Assembly (NCBI RefSeq): GCF_014982805.1
Contig: NZ_JADCKC010000001.1
Span: forward strand, 992,001-1,056,000
From: Gemmiger gallinarum
Lineage (GTDB): Bacteria > Bacillota > Clostridia > Oscillospirales > Ruminococcaceae
Direction of reading: 5' to 3'
DNA length: 64,000 bases
Translations under genes and position numbers: made by a program
Notes under the pieces: model-generated
What the model was told of the DNA's origin: nothing
The model's input: only the letters and a program-made list of their open reading frames with translations
The model's database searches: none
Part shown: positions 16,502 to 24,154 of the stretch, in pieces
Layout: each line of letters begins with the position of its first letter
How positions within the stretch are numbered: the first letter of the stretch is position 1

Positions 16502-16782
16502 AAAGGCAGCAGTTCCTCTTCCGTCCTAACCCTCATTCGGATCTTCACCAGCGTGCCTGGGCGTATCTCCAGACCTGCCCTGCTGGGCAGAAAAACGACT
16601 ACATAGCGTGGGCCATCATACGCCTTGAATCGCAGAAAGAGTTTGAAAATATCCTGCGAGAAATCCTGAAAGAACCAGAGGCGGTTCCCCATGAATCAGG
16701 TCGTGCTCACAGGTCGTCAGCAGCGTCCACAATCCCAGGAGAAATGCTTGGATTTCTTGACGGTCTGATGGATATGGAATAG
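16498..16782 (+). CDS. Small ParR-like partner of the ParM homologue
   Basis: A 94-residue protein whose ATG overlaps the ParM stop (ATGA). The N-terminal half (NPHSDLHQRAWAYLQ then QKNDYIAWAIIRLE) has the spacing of centromere-binding ParR/StbB-like proteins with a ribbon-helix-helix. The second half (PGEMLGFLDGLMDME) is an acidic C-terminal peptide of the kind ParR uses to contact ParM. The role is inferred from position and these weak features; no specific family was assigned by sequence alone. Confidence 0.6.
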   Translation: MKRQQFLFRPNPHSDLHQRAWAYLQTCPAGQKNDYIAWAIIRLESQKEFENILREILKEPEAVPHESGRAHRSSAASTIPGEMLGFLDGLMDME

Positions 16783-16812
16783 TTGGTATAACTTGCCCAT
16801 AATTTCGATGAA

Positions 16813-16998
16813 TCATTGTTGCACTTGGTGATAGCTTTGTCCAAGCGTGTTGAGTTTGTTGTAGAACTTCATATATTCGGAAACCCTTTTCTTGAATTCG
16901 TTTTCAGACCGGTAGGAGCTCCGGTACAGTTCTTCCTGCTTCAGAGTGGAGAAGAAGGACTCCATTATCCCGGTGTTTCGATTAACCCTGCGTACCAC
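16813..16998 (-). pseudogene. IS3-family transposase (OrfB) C-terminal remnant
   Basis: About 60 codons match the end of an IS3/IS150-type DDE integrase: MESFFSTLKQEELYR followed by a Tyr-rich helix (YMKFYNKLNTLGQ). The normal DNAxMESFF context is altered to NTGIMESFF, and the rest of the catalytic domain, OrfA and the terminal repeats are missing. It is therefore a dead fragment. It sits exactly between the plasmid-segregation module and the immunity-like gene run, marking a recombination scar. Confidence 0.8.
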
Positions 16999-17030
16999 TT
17001 CCCTTATGCTGTCGTAGCAATAACTTCCTC

Positions 17031-17543
17031 TCAGCGTGCCGACACAGCCCGTCCGGTATGCTCATAATACACAAGAACCGCAGTTCCATTTCCTGTCTGG
17101 CTCATCATCGTATAGTCATCTGCTGATATTTCCACACGGGTCCTTAATCCCTGAGAATCCGTCCCCATCAGATAATAATGATGCGAAAAAATGCTGGTAT
17201 GCGCTTGTGTTTCACTTACTTCTATATCTGTCAGCGTGACCGTCTTCGTACCCGACGCCAGATCAGCGGCAAAATCCTTCGTAAACCACATGCAGACTGC
17301 CGCACAGAAAACCGCGATGATCACTCCTGCTGTTTTGTTACTTTTTTCCCCTGTTTTCCAGTTATGTATGACCCGCACGACCACATAGATGCACACGATC
17401 CATATGACGGATATATTGCAGAATTCATCCAGTAACACCAGCTCTCCTGTCTTAGGCAGAAGCAGACCGGCAACTATGACCGCCAGTACAAGAACACAGA
17501 GAATGATCTCATATTTTGTTATTTTTCTTCTCACTTTGCTCAT
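17031..17543 (-). CDS. Two-helix membrane protein, unknown
   Basis: A 170-residue protein with hydrophobic helices at about residues 12-30, 42-58 and 72-88 (IILCVLVLAVIVAGLLL, ISVIWIVCIYVVVRV, TAGVIIAVFCAAVCMWF). An extracytoplasmic-type domain of about 80 residues rich in Thr and His (HHYYLMGTDSQGL) follows. The ATG overlaps the stop of the ankyrin-repeat gene (ATGA), so the two are translationally coupled. It is the last gene of the six-gene minus-strand run. No family recognised. Membrane immunity proteins of toxin systems look like this, but that is inference. Confidence 0.65.
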   Translation of the reverse strand: MSKVRRKITKYEIILCVLVLAVIVAGLLLPKTGELVLLDEFCNISVIWIVCIYVVVRVIHNWKTGEKSNKTAGVIIAVFCAAVCMWFTKDFAADLASGTKTVTLTDIEVSETQAHTSIFSHHYYLMGTDSQGLRTRVEISADDYTMMSQTGNGTAVLVYYEHTGRAVSAR

Positions 17544-18073
17544 GATTCGGTTCCCTCCATTAGACTTACAAGATCATTTCTCCATGAAAATTCCTTTGCA
17601 TAATCAATGCATGCTTTCCCAAAATTGTCTTTTTCATAGATATTTGAACCGTGATCTATTAAATATTGATATACCGGCATAGCCGTCTCTGTCGGCAGCT
17701 TTACAACAGTAATCGCATAATTAAGTGGAATTGCCCCATATTTGTCTTTGGCGTTTATGTTCACCCCAGCCTCAACCAGCAGCTGAGTTACTTTTAATAT
17801 GTACTGTGGATCGGGCCTCATAACCGAAAAGTAAAATATATGCAGTGCATTTCTTTGATCTTTTGGACTTTTAAAGTTAACATCCGCCCCCTCAGATATT
17901 AAAAATCGAATCATCTTTATTTTTTCGTCTGTGTTGTGGTCATTGACAAACAGTAACTGAAACAAACTTAATCCTGTATACTTATGGAATAGATTCGGAT
18001 CACCTGTATAAAACTTCCGGAAGTCCGAATAAGTTGCGTCTCTTACCGCATCAAAAATGTCTGTAATCCTCAT
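17540..18073 (-). CDS. Ankyrin-repeat protein
   Basis: A 177-residue soluble protein with two to three ankyrin repeats. The clearest units are KMIRFLISEGADVNFKSP, QLLVEAGVNINAKDKYGAIP and YQYLIDHGSNIYEKDNFGKA. The ATG at 18073 follows TAGGAGTG; an upstream ATG at 18094 lacks a ribosome site. Ankyrin-repeat proteins are common as immunity proteins in polymorphic-toxin loci, and this gene lies in a row of immunity-like genes, but no toxin is adjacent. Its stop overlaps the next gene's ATG. Codon use is AT-rich. Confidence 0.75.
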   Translation of the reverse strand: MRITDIFDAVRDATYSDFRKFYTGDPNLFHKYTGLSLFQLLFVNDHNTDEKIKMIRFLISEGADVNFKSPKDQRNALHIFYFSVMRPDPQYILKVTQLLVEAGVNINAKDKYGAIPLNYAITVVKLPTETAMPVYQYLIDHGSNIYEKDNFGKACIDYAKEFSWRNDLVSLMEGTES

Positions 18074-18202
18074 AAATCTCACTCCTAAAATCACTCAATC
18101 TTGCTCAATAACTTTATCGTCCGTTTCCTGCAAATATCTTTCTGTATCGAAATGTGATTCAAGAATGTTTTCAAGAATTCAGTTTCTACAACTCTGTCAT
18201 TC

Positions 18203-18598
18203 TCATAAGATCACAAGTTCTTTCGGAACATATCTTCCATTGATCCGGAGCCAGCAGGCACTTTCAGCAAAATCTGTCCGCCGCAGCGATCCTGACTTTA
18301 ACTCGGTGATCGTCTCAAAATTTTCACATTCGATCAGCTCCTCCTGCTCTTCTTTTGTAAACCGCCTGTTCAGAGCGGGCAGACTCTGGTATGTTGTTCT
18401 ATAATATCGGAGCAGGCGCGGCAGCGTCAGGACTGCGCCCGCCAATGCAAGAACACACGCTGCCAGCGACGGAATATTCTCCGGGCGCGCCAGTATCCCG
18501 GCGAAGCCTGCGAGCGCCAGCATTCCCCATGCACACAGGGCAAGGTTTTTCTTAATGGGGTATCCTCTCCGCCATTCTGTTTTTCTCAACTGTTTCAT
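18203..18598 (-). CDS. Small membrane protein, unknown
   Basis: A 131-residue protein with a Lys/Arg-rich N-terminus and two adjacent membrane helices (ALCAWGMLALAGFAGILA and LAACVLALAGAVLTLP). A cytoplasmic tail with Glu-rich and Arg-rich patches follows. The ATG overlaps the stop of the preceding gene by one base (TAATG). I recognise no family. Tight packing with the YezG-like gene suggests a shared transcript. Confidence 0.6.
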   Translation of the reverse strand: MKQLRKTEWRRGYPIKKNLALCAWGMLALAGFAGILARPENIPSLAACVLALAGAVLTLPRLLRYYRTTYQSLPALNRRFTKEEQEELIECENFETITELKSGSLRRTDFAESACWLRINGRYVPKELVIL

Positions 18599-18855
18599 TA
18601 TTTTTCCTCTGTCAGCTTCGCGATTTTATCTATCTCAAAAAGTACAGGACTTTGATAATCCGTCGTTTCGTCAGCAAAACACCGCGCTAGGCTGTTCCAG
18701 TGGATATCCGGGAGTTCATTAACATTATCGCAGGATATGATCTGCAGCATAACGTCGTATATTTTTTTGATTATTCCCGAATACTGTAACTGCGTACTAT
18801 AATCGGAACGGAGTATCTGTATGACTTTTTCACAATGCTGTTTTATCTCTTCCAT
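18598..18855 (-). CDS. Small acidic protein, immunity-like, unknown
   Basis: An 85-residue all-helical, acidic soluble protein (MEEIKQHCEKVIQILRSDYS at the start). Its ATG lies 13 bases inside the end of the upstream YezG-like gene, and its stop overlaps the next start, so it is locked in a coupled operon. Size and position are typical of small immunity proteins, but no family is recognised. Confidence 0.55.
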   Translation of the reverse strand: MEEIKQHCEKVIQILRSDYSTQLQYSGIIKKIYDVMLQIISCDNVNELPDIHWNSLARCFADETTDYQSPVLFEIDKIAKLTEEK

Positions 18856-19274
18856 GTGCTTTGGCGAACCTCATCTAACCACTTCATAAAAATCTCGCTT
18901 GAATCTGTCCCCGTCTTTGCGGAACAGATACTTTCATACTTATATTCCGTGTCTATTTTACCGCTTTTACAGTCATAGATTATTTTTAATTCTGTGGGGA
19001 CAGGTTTTCCGTAATGTATGCATATTTGTCTTATCTTCTCAAGATCCGCTTCCCCAAGATCCAGAAAATCCCATATCGCGTCCGGATCGGCAGCTATATT
19101 ATTTGTTGTTTTTATCTGACCATCAATCTTGAAAAATGCATTGAACGAAATACTGCTTTCTTCGATAGAGCCATAGGCATAAACTTTATCAGTCCTATTC
19201 CCCGCAAATTCGACACATAGTGAAATAATCCGTGACTGCGCATCCATAAATTCATCTTCAAACACTCTATCCAT
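18843..19274 (-). CDS. YezG/DUF600-like immunity protein
   Basis: A 143-residue soluble protein resembling the YezG (DUF600) immunity family, which protects against LXG-type polymorphic toxins. The pattern is a beta-rich core DKVYAYGSIEESSISFNAFF followed by a helical stretch. Near the C-terminus is ELKIIYDCKSGKIDTEYKYE, like the G-K-F/I-x-x-Y-x-Y ending of the family. The assignment rests on this pattern and the neighbourhood. The ATG at 19274 lies 29 bases after the DUF5104-like gene and the gene overlaps the next by 13 bases. No LXG toxin is visible in the window. Confidence 0.45.
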   Translation of the reverse strand: MDRVFEDEFMDAQSRIISLCVEFAGNRTDKVYAYGSIEESSISFNAFFKIDGQIKTTNNIAADPDAIWDFLDLGEADLEKIRQICIHYGKPVPTELKIIYDCKSGKIDTEYKYESICSAKTGTDSSEIFMKWLDEVRQSTWKR

Positions 19275-19303
19275 AGCGTCCCCCTTTGAAACAAAACTCT
19301 TTT

Positions 19304-20452
19304 TTAACTTCCGCTGTATTCTCCTGACAGAAGCATTTCTTTCACTTCATCGTATTCGTCCGGCAGCGCCTGCGACAACAAGCCGGACGCTTCTACACGG
19401 AAGACCGTTCCGTCATCATATAATACAGCCAGCACCATATGCTGGGGATCTGTAATTTCCTCTTCACCCGTTCCGGATTCCCAGCCAAAAACACCATACT
19501 TGTCTAACGCCTCAATGATCTGCTGTCCATCCGCATAATATCCGCCCTGTATCTGGTAGAGGTCATCAAAAAGATACGCATCCGACGTTCGATATCTTTT
19601 ACTGTCCAACAGATCATAGTATACACATTCTGTACTTGTGTTCTTATTTTCCATAAAAGCGACAGCATATACATTTTCCGTAAAGTCAGATGTGCGTTCT
19701 TCTATGCCGTCTTCAATGAGATAACTTACATCATACATGCCGAATTTGCGTTCCGGTTCGTATTCTTCCAGGAGCAAAGGTATGTTGAGCGTATCCACAT
19801 CTTCTGTCGTGATGTCAAAATCCTCAATAAACTGTTCCAGATCAACTTTGCTGTACTGTTCTTTTGTAAGTCCTGCCGCCCGGATCAGTTCTTCCGGAGT
19901 GATCAGCCTCTGTTCCGAATACGTCTCTTCCCCGGTTTCTGTCACATAGATACCCGGTTTCTGATCCAGACTCCAGAGAAATTCATCCTTGTTAAAAGTT
20001 TCTTCCGTAGTGATCTCTATCGCAGTAAGCCCTTCTTTATCCGGTTCTTCTCTGTAAAAAGGAATATAAATATATGCGATTTCATATTGTGCTTCATCTG
20101 TAATAACCGAATAGTGCCCTCTCAATTCCCGCCATGTTATTTTTCCGTGTTCACTTTTTTCATGGGAACTTGCATTTCCTTTCCAGCTTTTACATTCGCC
20201 CTGAAAAAACTCTATGAATTCTTCCGCCTGTTCCGTTAAGTTTAGCGTACTGTCCCCGGCATACTGCGAAAATAATCCCGTCAGCGCTTTTGCATCTTCC
20301 TTCTCTGCGCACCCGATAATGTTTTCTATCATTTCATCCGCCAATTCTTTATCAGAACGATATGCATTGGATGATCCCCGCCTGAAAACGATGCATCCGC
20401 TCAAACTGCATACAAGGGCGCAGCATACGATAAGCAGTAATACCTTCCTCAT
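19304..20452 (-). CDS. DUF5104-like lipoprotein
   Basis: A 382-residue lipoprotein with signal MRKVLLLIVCCALVCSLSGC (lipobox LSGC). The first ~130 mature residues resemble DUF5104 (DKELADEMIENIIGCAEKED, later ITWRELRGHYSVITDEAQY), a domain I recall from small lipoproteins beside toxin genes. A second acidic region follows with no recognised fold. The ATG at 20452 follows GAAAGGAAG. It heads the six-gene run and directly follows the truncated frame at 20471-20545, as an immunity gene follows a toxin. That arrangement is an inference. Confidence 0.6.
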   Translation of the reverse strand: MRKVLLLIVCCALVCSLSGCIVFRRGSSNAYRSDKELADEMIENIIGCAEKEDAKALTGLFSQYAGDSTLNLTEQAEEFIEFFQGECKSWKGNASSHEKSEHGKITWRELRGHYSVITDEAQYEIAYIYIPFYREEPDKEGLTAIEITTEETFNKDEFLWSLDQKPGIYVTETGEETYSEQRLITPEELIRAAGLTKEQYSKVDLEQFIEDFDITTEDVDTLNIPLLLEEYEPERKFGMYDVSYLIEDGIEERTSDFTENVYAVAFMENKNTSTECVYYDLLDSKRYRTSDAYLFDDLYQIQGGYYADGQQIIEALDKYGVFGWESGTGEEEITDPQHMVLAVLYDDGTVFRVEASGLLSQALPDEYDEVKEMLLSGEYSGS

Positions 20453-20470
20453 AAATTCTCTTCCTTTCAG

Positions 20471-20545
20471 CTAATATACGGTCACTTTCCCGCTCCCGGA
20501 TATCGCGCACTCCGCCTCTTCGGTATAGATATCTTCCCGGAGCTT
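20471..20545 (-). pseudogene. C-terminal scrap of an unknown gene fused to larA
   Basis: Immediately after the larA fragment's premature stop, the +1 frame reads a protein-like tail (KLREDIYTEEAECAISGSGK then VTVY and a stop) that ends just before the ribosome site of the DUF5104-like gene. It has no start. I read it as the 3' end of a gene whose body was lost when the island joined larA. By position it could be a toxin C-terminus, but nothing in 25 residues can prove that. Confidence 0.4.
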
Positions 20546-21014
20546 AGCTGTCCAGCCAGACCGGCGTTCCGCGGGTGGTAGTCCCCATATAAGTAAGGTG
20601 CTCCTTGTCGTCGCACTGATGATCGATGAATCGAATGCGGCGGTAAAGATTTTCTCCCACCAGCGAGATGTGCTCTGCCTCCGTCTGCTTCCGGTGGGTT
20701 CCCGTAGCACAGAGGATGAGAAGATCCTCGTCAGGAATGCCCGCCTGATTGAGCCGCTCCACCAGGATGGTCAGATAGGCACTGGGCTGCTGCCAGCGGC
20801 GGGTGGTATCCGAGATAATGATGCATACCTTATCCCCCGGCTGGACGCAATCCTCAATGGGGCCCGCACCGATCGGGTGGTCCAGGGCATATTCGATGTG
20901 CTCCCGCACAGTCCGCCGGGGAAATTCCACCGCGTTGGCGTGGACTTCCGCCACCACCTGGCAAGGATTCAAAGATATAGCAAATTCGGTATCGCTGTAT
21001 TTCATATTTTCCAT
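20544..21014 (-). pseudogene. larA: Truncated lactate racemase LarA (N-terminal part only)
   Basis: A 156-residue N-terminal piece of nickel-pincer lactate racemase. Matching stretches are PGDKVCIIISDTTRRWQQPS, a HRKQTEAEH motif with the expected His, and the end GTTTRGTPVWL. Full LarA has about 420 residues and needs a later Lys and His to hold the nickel-pincer cofactor; these are missing, so the fragment should be inactive. It breaks off within a conserved strand at about 20547. The ATG at 21014 follows AGAAGGTG. The cut marks the right edge of the accessory island. Confidence 0.85.
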
Positions 21015-21067
21015 ATGGTTTCACCTTCTATCATCTGGATATCAAAAATCTGCGGCCAAAAGTACAA

Positions 21068-21073
21068 ATTATA
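21068..21073 (-). promoter_or_regulatory. -10 box upstream of the larA fragment
   Basis: A perfect TATAAT on the minus strand, about 55 bases before the ATG; the -35 region is poor, so only the -10 is claimed. Confidence 0.35.
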
Positions 21074-21155
21074 TTTTGATGGTAGCACTTTACAGCGCAA
21101 AAAACAAGAAACCTACAGCCTGACCAGAGAACGAGCTCCCCCATGCCCACAACAC

Positions 21156-21203
21156 AGCAGAAGTTCCGGACACTCTCATACGAAAGCATCCGGAACTTCT
21201 GCT
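21156..21203. terminator. Long perfect stem-loop after the NACHT-partner gene
   Basis: A 15-bp perfect stem (AGCAGAAGTTCCGGA and complement) with an 18-base loop starts 16 bases past the stop at 21219 on the minus strand. It lacks a clear T-run, so it may be a transcript-end stabiliser or a factor-assisted terminator. Confidence 0.55.
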
Positions 21204-21218
21204 CAATATGCAAGCCGA

Positions 21219-24146
21219 TTAGCTGCCATCCGAGGCATCCGCACGCAGAATAAGACAATCGCTTTCACAATCGTACCCCACAACCCTGGTGATCAACTTT
21301 CCGGAAGAAGGTTCCGCGGATTGCAGCTGCCAGACCCCCACGCGGAATCCACTCGTATGGGTTCCTGCCGGATCGAAATACAGAGTCAGCGGGTGGCATT
21401 TCATATGCTCAGGCAGCAGCAGGAGACTGTGACCTGCCCGGATATAGGCGGACAACAACCGATTCAGCGGCAGAACCGCCCTCAATACGGAAGAAAAGTA
21501 GATGTGCAGACTGATCCCCAGCTCCTGCCTCTGAGACAGAAGGTAAACCAGTCCGTTCAGCAGAGAATTGCGGGAGTAATCCAAAGCCCACTCGTTCTTG
21601 CCGGTATCCGGCGCATCGGGCCAGGGATTATTGGGCCCCATAGCTTTGAGGAACTCTTCCATGGCAGCAGCATCCCCTCCGCGGAGATAAAGTCCCTGCA
21701 AAGTCATGGTAAGAACTTCCGTGCGGTCTTCCCAGGTAAGCGCCCCCGCCGGCAGACTCAAATCCCGGCGCACAACGGGGTCCAGAGTGGCTGTACAGGA
21801 AGCTTTCTCCAACGCTTCCATAAAAACAGCCTTGGGGGCAATGCGTCGCCGGTCTTCCGCAGGAGCCAGCTCCTCCAATATGAAATACCGTTCGCCGGGA
21901 CAGTAGCTTCCGATTCGAAATGCATACAAAGTATCTCCCGTGGGAATTTCATCGTCGGGCCCGGAGATGGGATACAGGAACGATTCCCGCCATTTGGACG
22001 GCCCGGAGGAGAATTCCAGCGGCCGCAAAACCAAACACTCACAGTTCAGGGGAGACTCCTCTGCCGTCAGGCGGCCTTCCACCACACCGGCAAACCAGTA
22101 TGGATAGGGCGATTGGAACAACGGCAGCAGGTCCAGCCTTTGGCTGTCGGACGGAAAATACAGCCGCACCAGCTCCCCCAAGGAGACACACATCTTGAAC
22201 GGAGTATTGAGATAGACAAAAAGAAGTTCGTCCCATTCGGGGTGTATCTCACGGATTTTTTGCCACAGAGCACGGCAATCGGAAAAAAGTTGTCTGTCCA
22301 CAAAGGTGGAGATGCGGCGTCGAGCATTTTGGGAAGGGAATCTGTATTGGTTGAGACGGCCACGATGCAGGTTGTTGAACATCAACACAAAATACCGGGC
22401 CTGACCCGGTGTGGAAAGCAGAGCCGTACAGCATGCCACTGCCAGCCGCTGTATCCGAATCAACTGCGGAAACGGCAGTTTCTTGGGTATTCCCAGACGC
22501 TGAATTTCCCGATTGACCAGGAGATCGAACTGACCCGTATCGGCGATTTGCTGCAGCCGGCTGCAGAACGCGTCAAATTCCTGCCAGCTGTGCTGGAGGG
22601 CAACGGCACTCTGTTCCTGATCCGGCTTGGGCTTGGCGTAGGCCCGCCCACTGGCACTGTCCAGCCGAAAAACCACACACGGAAGCCTGGAACCATTGGG
22701 GAAGGAAGAATCCAAAAGCGCCTGATGTTCTCTTACCCAGTCCGGCGGAACAAGCAGCAGGGACGGATCCTGCGCCCGCACATTGAGGGGCTGCATGAAA
22801 TAATTATTGCCCTGATGTACCAGCTCTGCGGATATGGGATAGGCGGAAAACAGCTGTTCCACGGTTACAGTGCCGTACTGATTGGGGCGCAGCTCCGGGT
22901 CCAGAAGAAGAATCCGTCCCAGATAATGGAGATTGAAATTGCACCGGGCAAAGGTATTCATGTACAGATAAACCAGTTCTTGACCGGTACGGCCCTGACT
23001 GCACTGAAACCGGAACGCCCGGTCCATATCAAGCTTCCAGTCCGGATAGAAGAAGGGCGTTCGCTCTTCACCAACATGATAGGCAAACGGGTTGTAAGCT
23101 TCACACCAACGTACATAGCGAATCAAAACGTCCCCCGGCTCAAAGAACAAAACGGCAAGGGTCCTTTGGACCACACGACTGGTCTTTTGGAAGGTTTTTT
23201 CCGGAGGTGGAAGCAGTTTTGGGTACTGGTCCAGCAGTCGGGCGGCCCGGTTCGGTTCCAGGCGGATGCTGCGGCTGACATAGTACAGCGTGAACCATCC
23301 CCGCAACTGCTGCCACCAGGCATTCTGGTCCTCCCAGTGTTGCTGGAGGATTGCCCACCACCGTGTCAGGCCGTCCACATCCTGCGGAAAGATTTTACGA
23401 CAAAACAGCAGCGCCCGGAAAATTTCAGCGCTGCGCACGCTGAAGGCCTGTTCCGTAACAGCAACAGGGTCCAGCCCCGCATCGGCGGGAGACAAATCAA
23501 TCAGCAAGACAAACAAATTGTTCAAGTACCGGTATGACAGGTCCTGTGCCGCCTGATGTATGAGAGAAGCCAACGCTGCGGGGCAATGGCCTCCGGTGGG
23601 CAGCTCCAAGCCATAGTGGTACAGAATCTGCTCATTCCACATCAGAGGGAATGTCCGATAGAACAGATTCAACATTTCAATCTGAAACAGAAACGCCGAA
23701 TCAGCTTCCACACATACCAAACGGCGCAATTTATGGGAAAACTCTATTCCTTTTTCGATGTCAGGACAGGCCTGCCGGCAAAGTGTCAGTGCCCGGGCAG
23801 CCTGTTCCCGCTGCCCCAGAAAAATCAGAGCCGCGCAAAGAGGGGCAAGGTCCAGTGCATCCTCGACGCCTCCCTGGGATTCTGCATCCGCCAGGGCTTT
23901 CAGACAAACGTCGATGAGCGTATCGGTCAAATCTTCCGCAATCAGGTGCCTGCGGAGAAGCAGACGATTTAGCAGCACCGCAGCAAAGGGATTGCGATCC
24001 AGCCCAACACGAACCAGCTGTGCAGCATCACGGTTATAGCGATGCAGCGTCAATGCCGACCGTTCACCGACGCGCAGAATCGCGGCCGGGTCGGAACTTT
24101 GCCACGGAATGCGGTTGGCCATCCGTTGTTCCATTGCTTGTTCCAT
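21219..24146 (-). CDS. Large uncharacterised partner protein of the HEPN-NACHT NTPase
   Basis: A 975-residue soluble protein I do not recognise. The first ~370 residues are Leu/Ala-rich and look like stacked alpha-helical repeats. Two segments about 250 residues apart look like an internal duplication: ELVYLYMNTFARCNFNLHYL (from about 390) and ELLFVYLNTPFKMCVSLGEL (from about 640). Each is followed by beta-rich sequence, for example CVVFRLDSASG and FAGVVEGRLTAEE, that could be an OB-like barrel. No nuclease, protease or membrane motif is obvious. The ATG at 24146 is close to GAGAGGG; a TTG at 24158 overlapping the upstream stop is an alternative. It is clearly the second gene of a NACHT operon. 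Confidence 0.75.
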   Translation of the reverse strand: MEQAMEQRMANRIPWQSSDPAAILRVGERSALTLHRYNRDAAQLVRVGLDRNPFAAVLLNRLLLRRHLIAEDLTDTLIDVCLKALADAESQGGVEDALDLAPLCAALIFLGQREQAARALTLCRQACPDIEKGIEFSHKLRRLVCVEADSAFLFQIEMLNLFYRTFPLMWNEQILYHYGLELPTGGHCPAALASLIHQAAQDLSYRYLNNLFVLLIDLSPADAGLDPVAVTEQAFSVRSAEIFRALLFCRKIFPQDVDGLTRWWAILQQHWEDQNAWWQQLRGWFTLYYVSRSIRLEPNRAARLLDQYPKLLPPPEKTFQKTSRVVQRTLAVLFFEPGDVLIRYVRWCEAYNPFAYHVGEERTPFFYPDWKLDMDRAFRFQCSQGRTGQELVYLYMNTFARCNFNLHYLGRILLLDPELRPNQYGTVTVEQLFSAYPISAELVHQGNNYFMQPLNVRAQDPSLLLVPPDWVREHQALLDSSFPNGSRLPCVVFRLDSASGRAYAKPKPDQEQSAVALQHSWQEFDAFCSRLQQIADTGQFDLLVNREIQRLGIPKKLPFPQLIRIQRLAVACCTALLSTPGQARYFVLMFNNLHRGRLNQYRFPSQNARRRISTFVDRQLFSDCRALWQKIREIHPEWDELLFVYLNTPFKMCVSLGELVRLYFPSDSQRLDLLPLFQSPYPYWFAGVVEGRLTAEESPLNCECLVLRPLEFSSGPSKWRESFLYPISGPDDEIPTGDTLYAFRIGSYCPGERYFILEELAPAEDRRRIAPKAVFMEALEKASCTATLDPVVRRDLSLPAGALTWEDRTEVLTMTLQGLYLRGGDAAAMEEFLKAMGPNNPWPDAPDTGKNEWALDYSRNSLLNGLVYLLSQRQELGISLHIYFSSVLRAVLPLNRLLSAYIRAGHSLLLLPEHMKCHPLTLYFDPAGTHTSGFRVGVWQLQSAEPSSGKLITRVVGYDCESDCLILRADASDGS

Positions 24147-24154
24147 ATGCCCTC

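Noticed and set aside
18091-18207. A 38-codon open tail between the two-helix protein gene and the ankyrin gene that reads like the end of a small helical protein
   Set aside because: No start codon or ribosome site is in frame; it may be a scrap of a lost gene but is too short to support.
12220-20545. Attachment-site repeats flanking the island
   Set aside because: I looked for a second copy of the tRNA-fMet 3' end near the right border and did not find one; no integrase gene is present.
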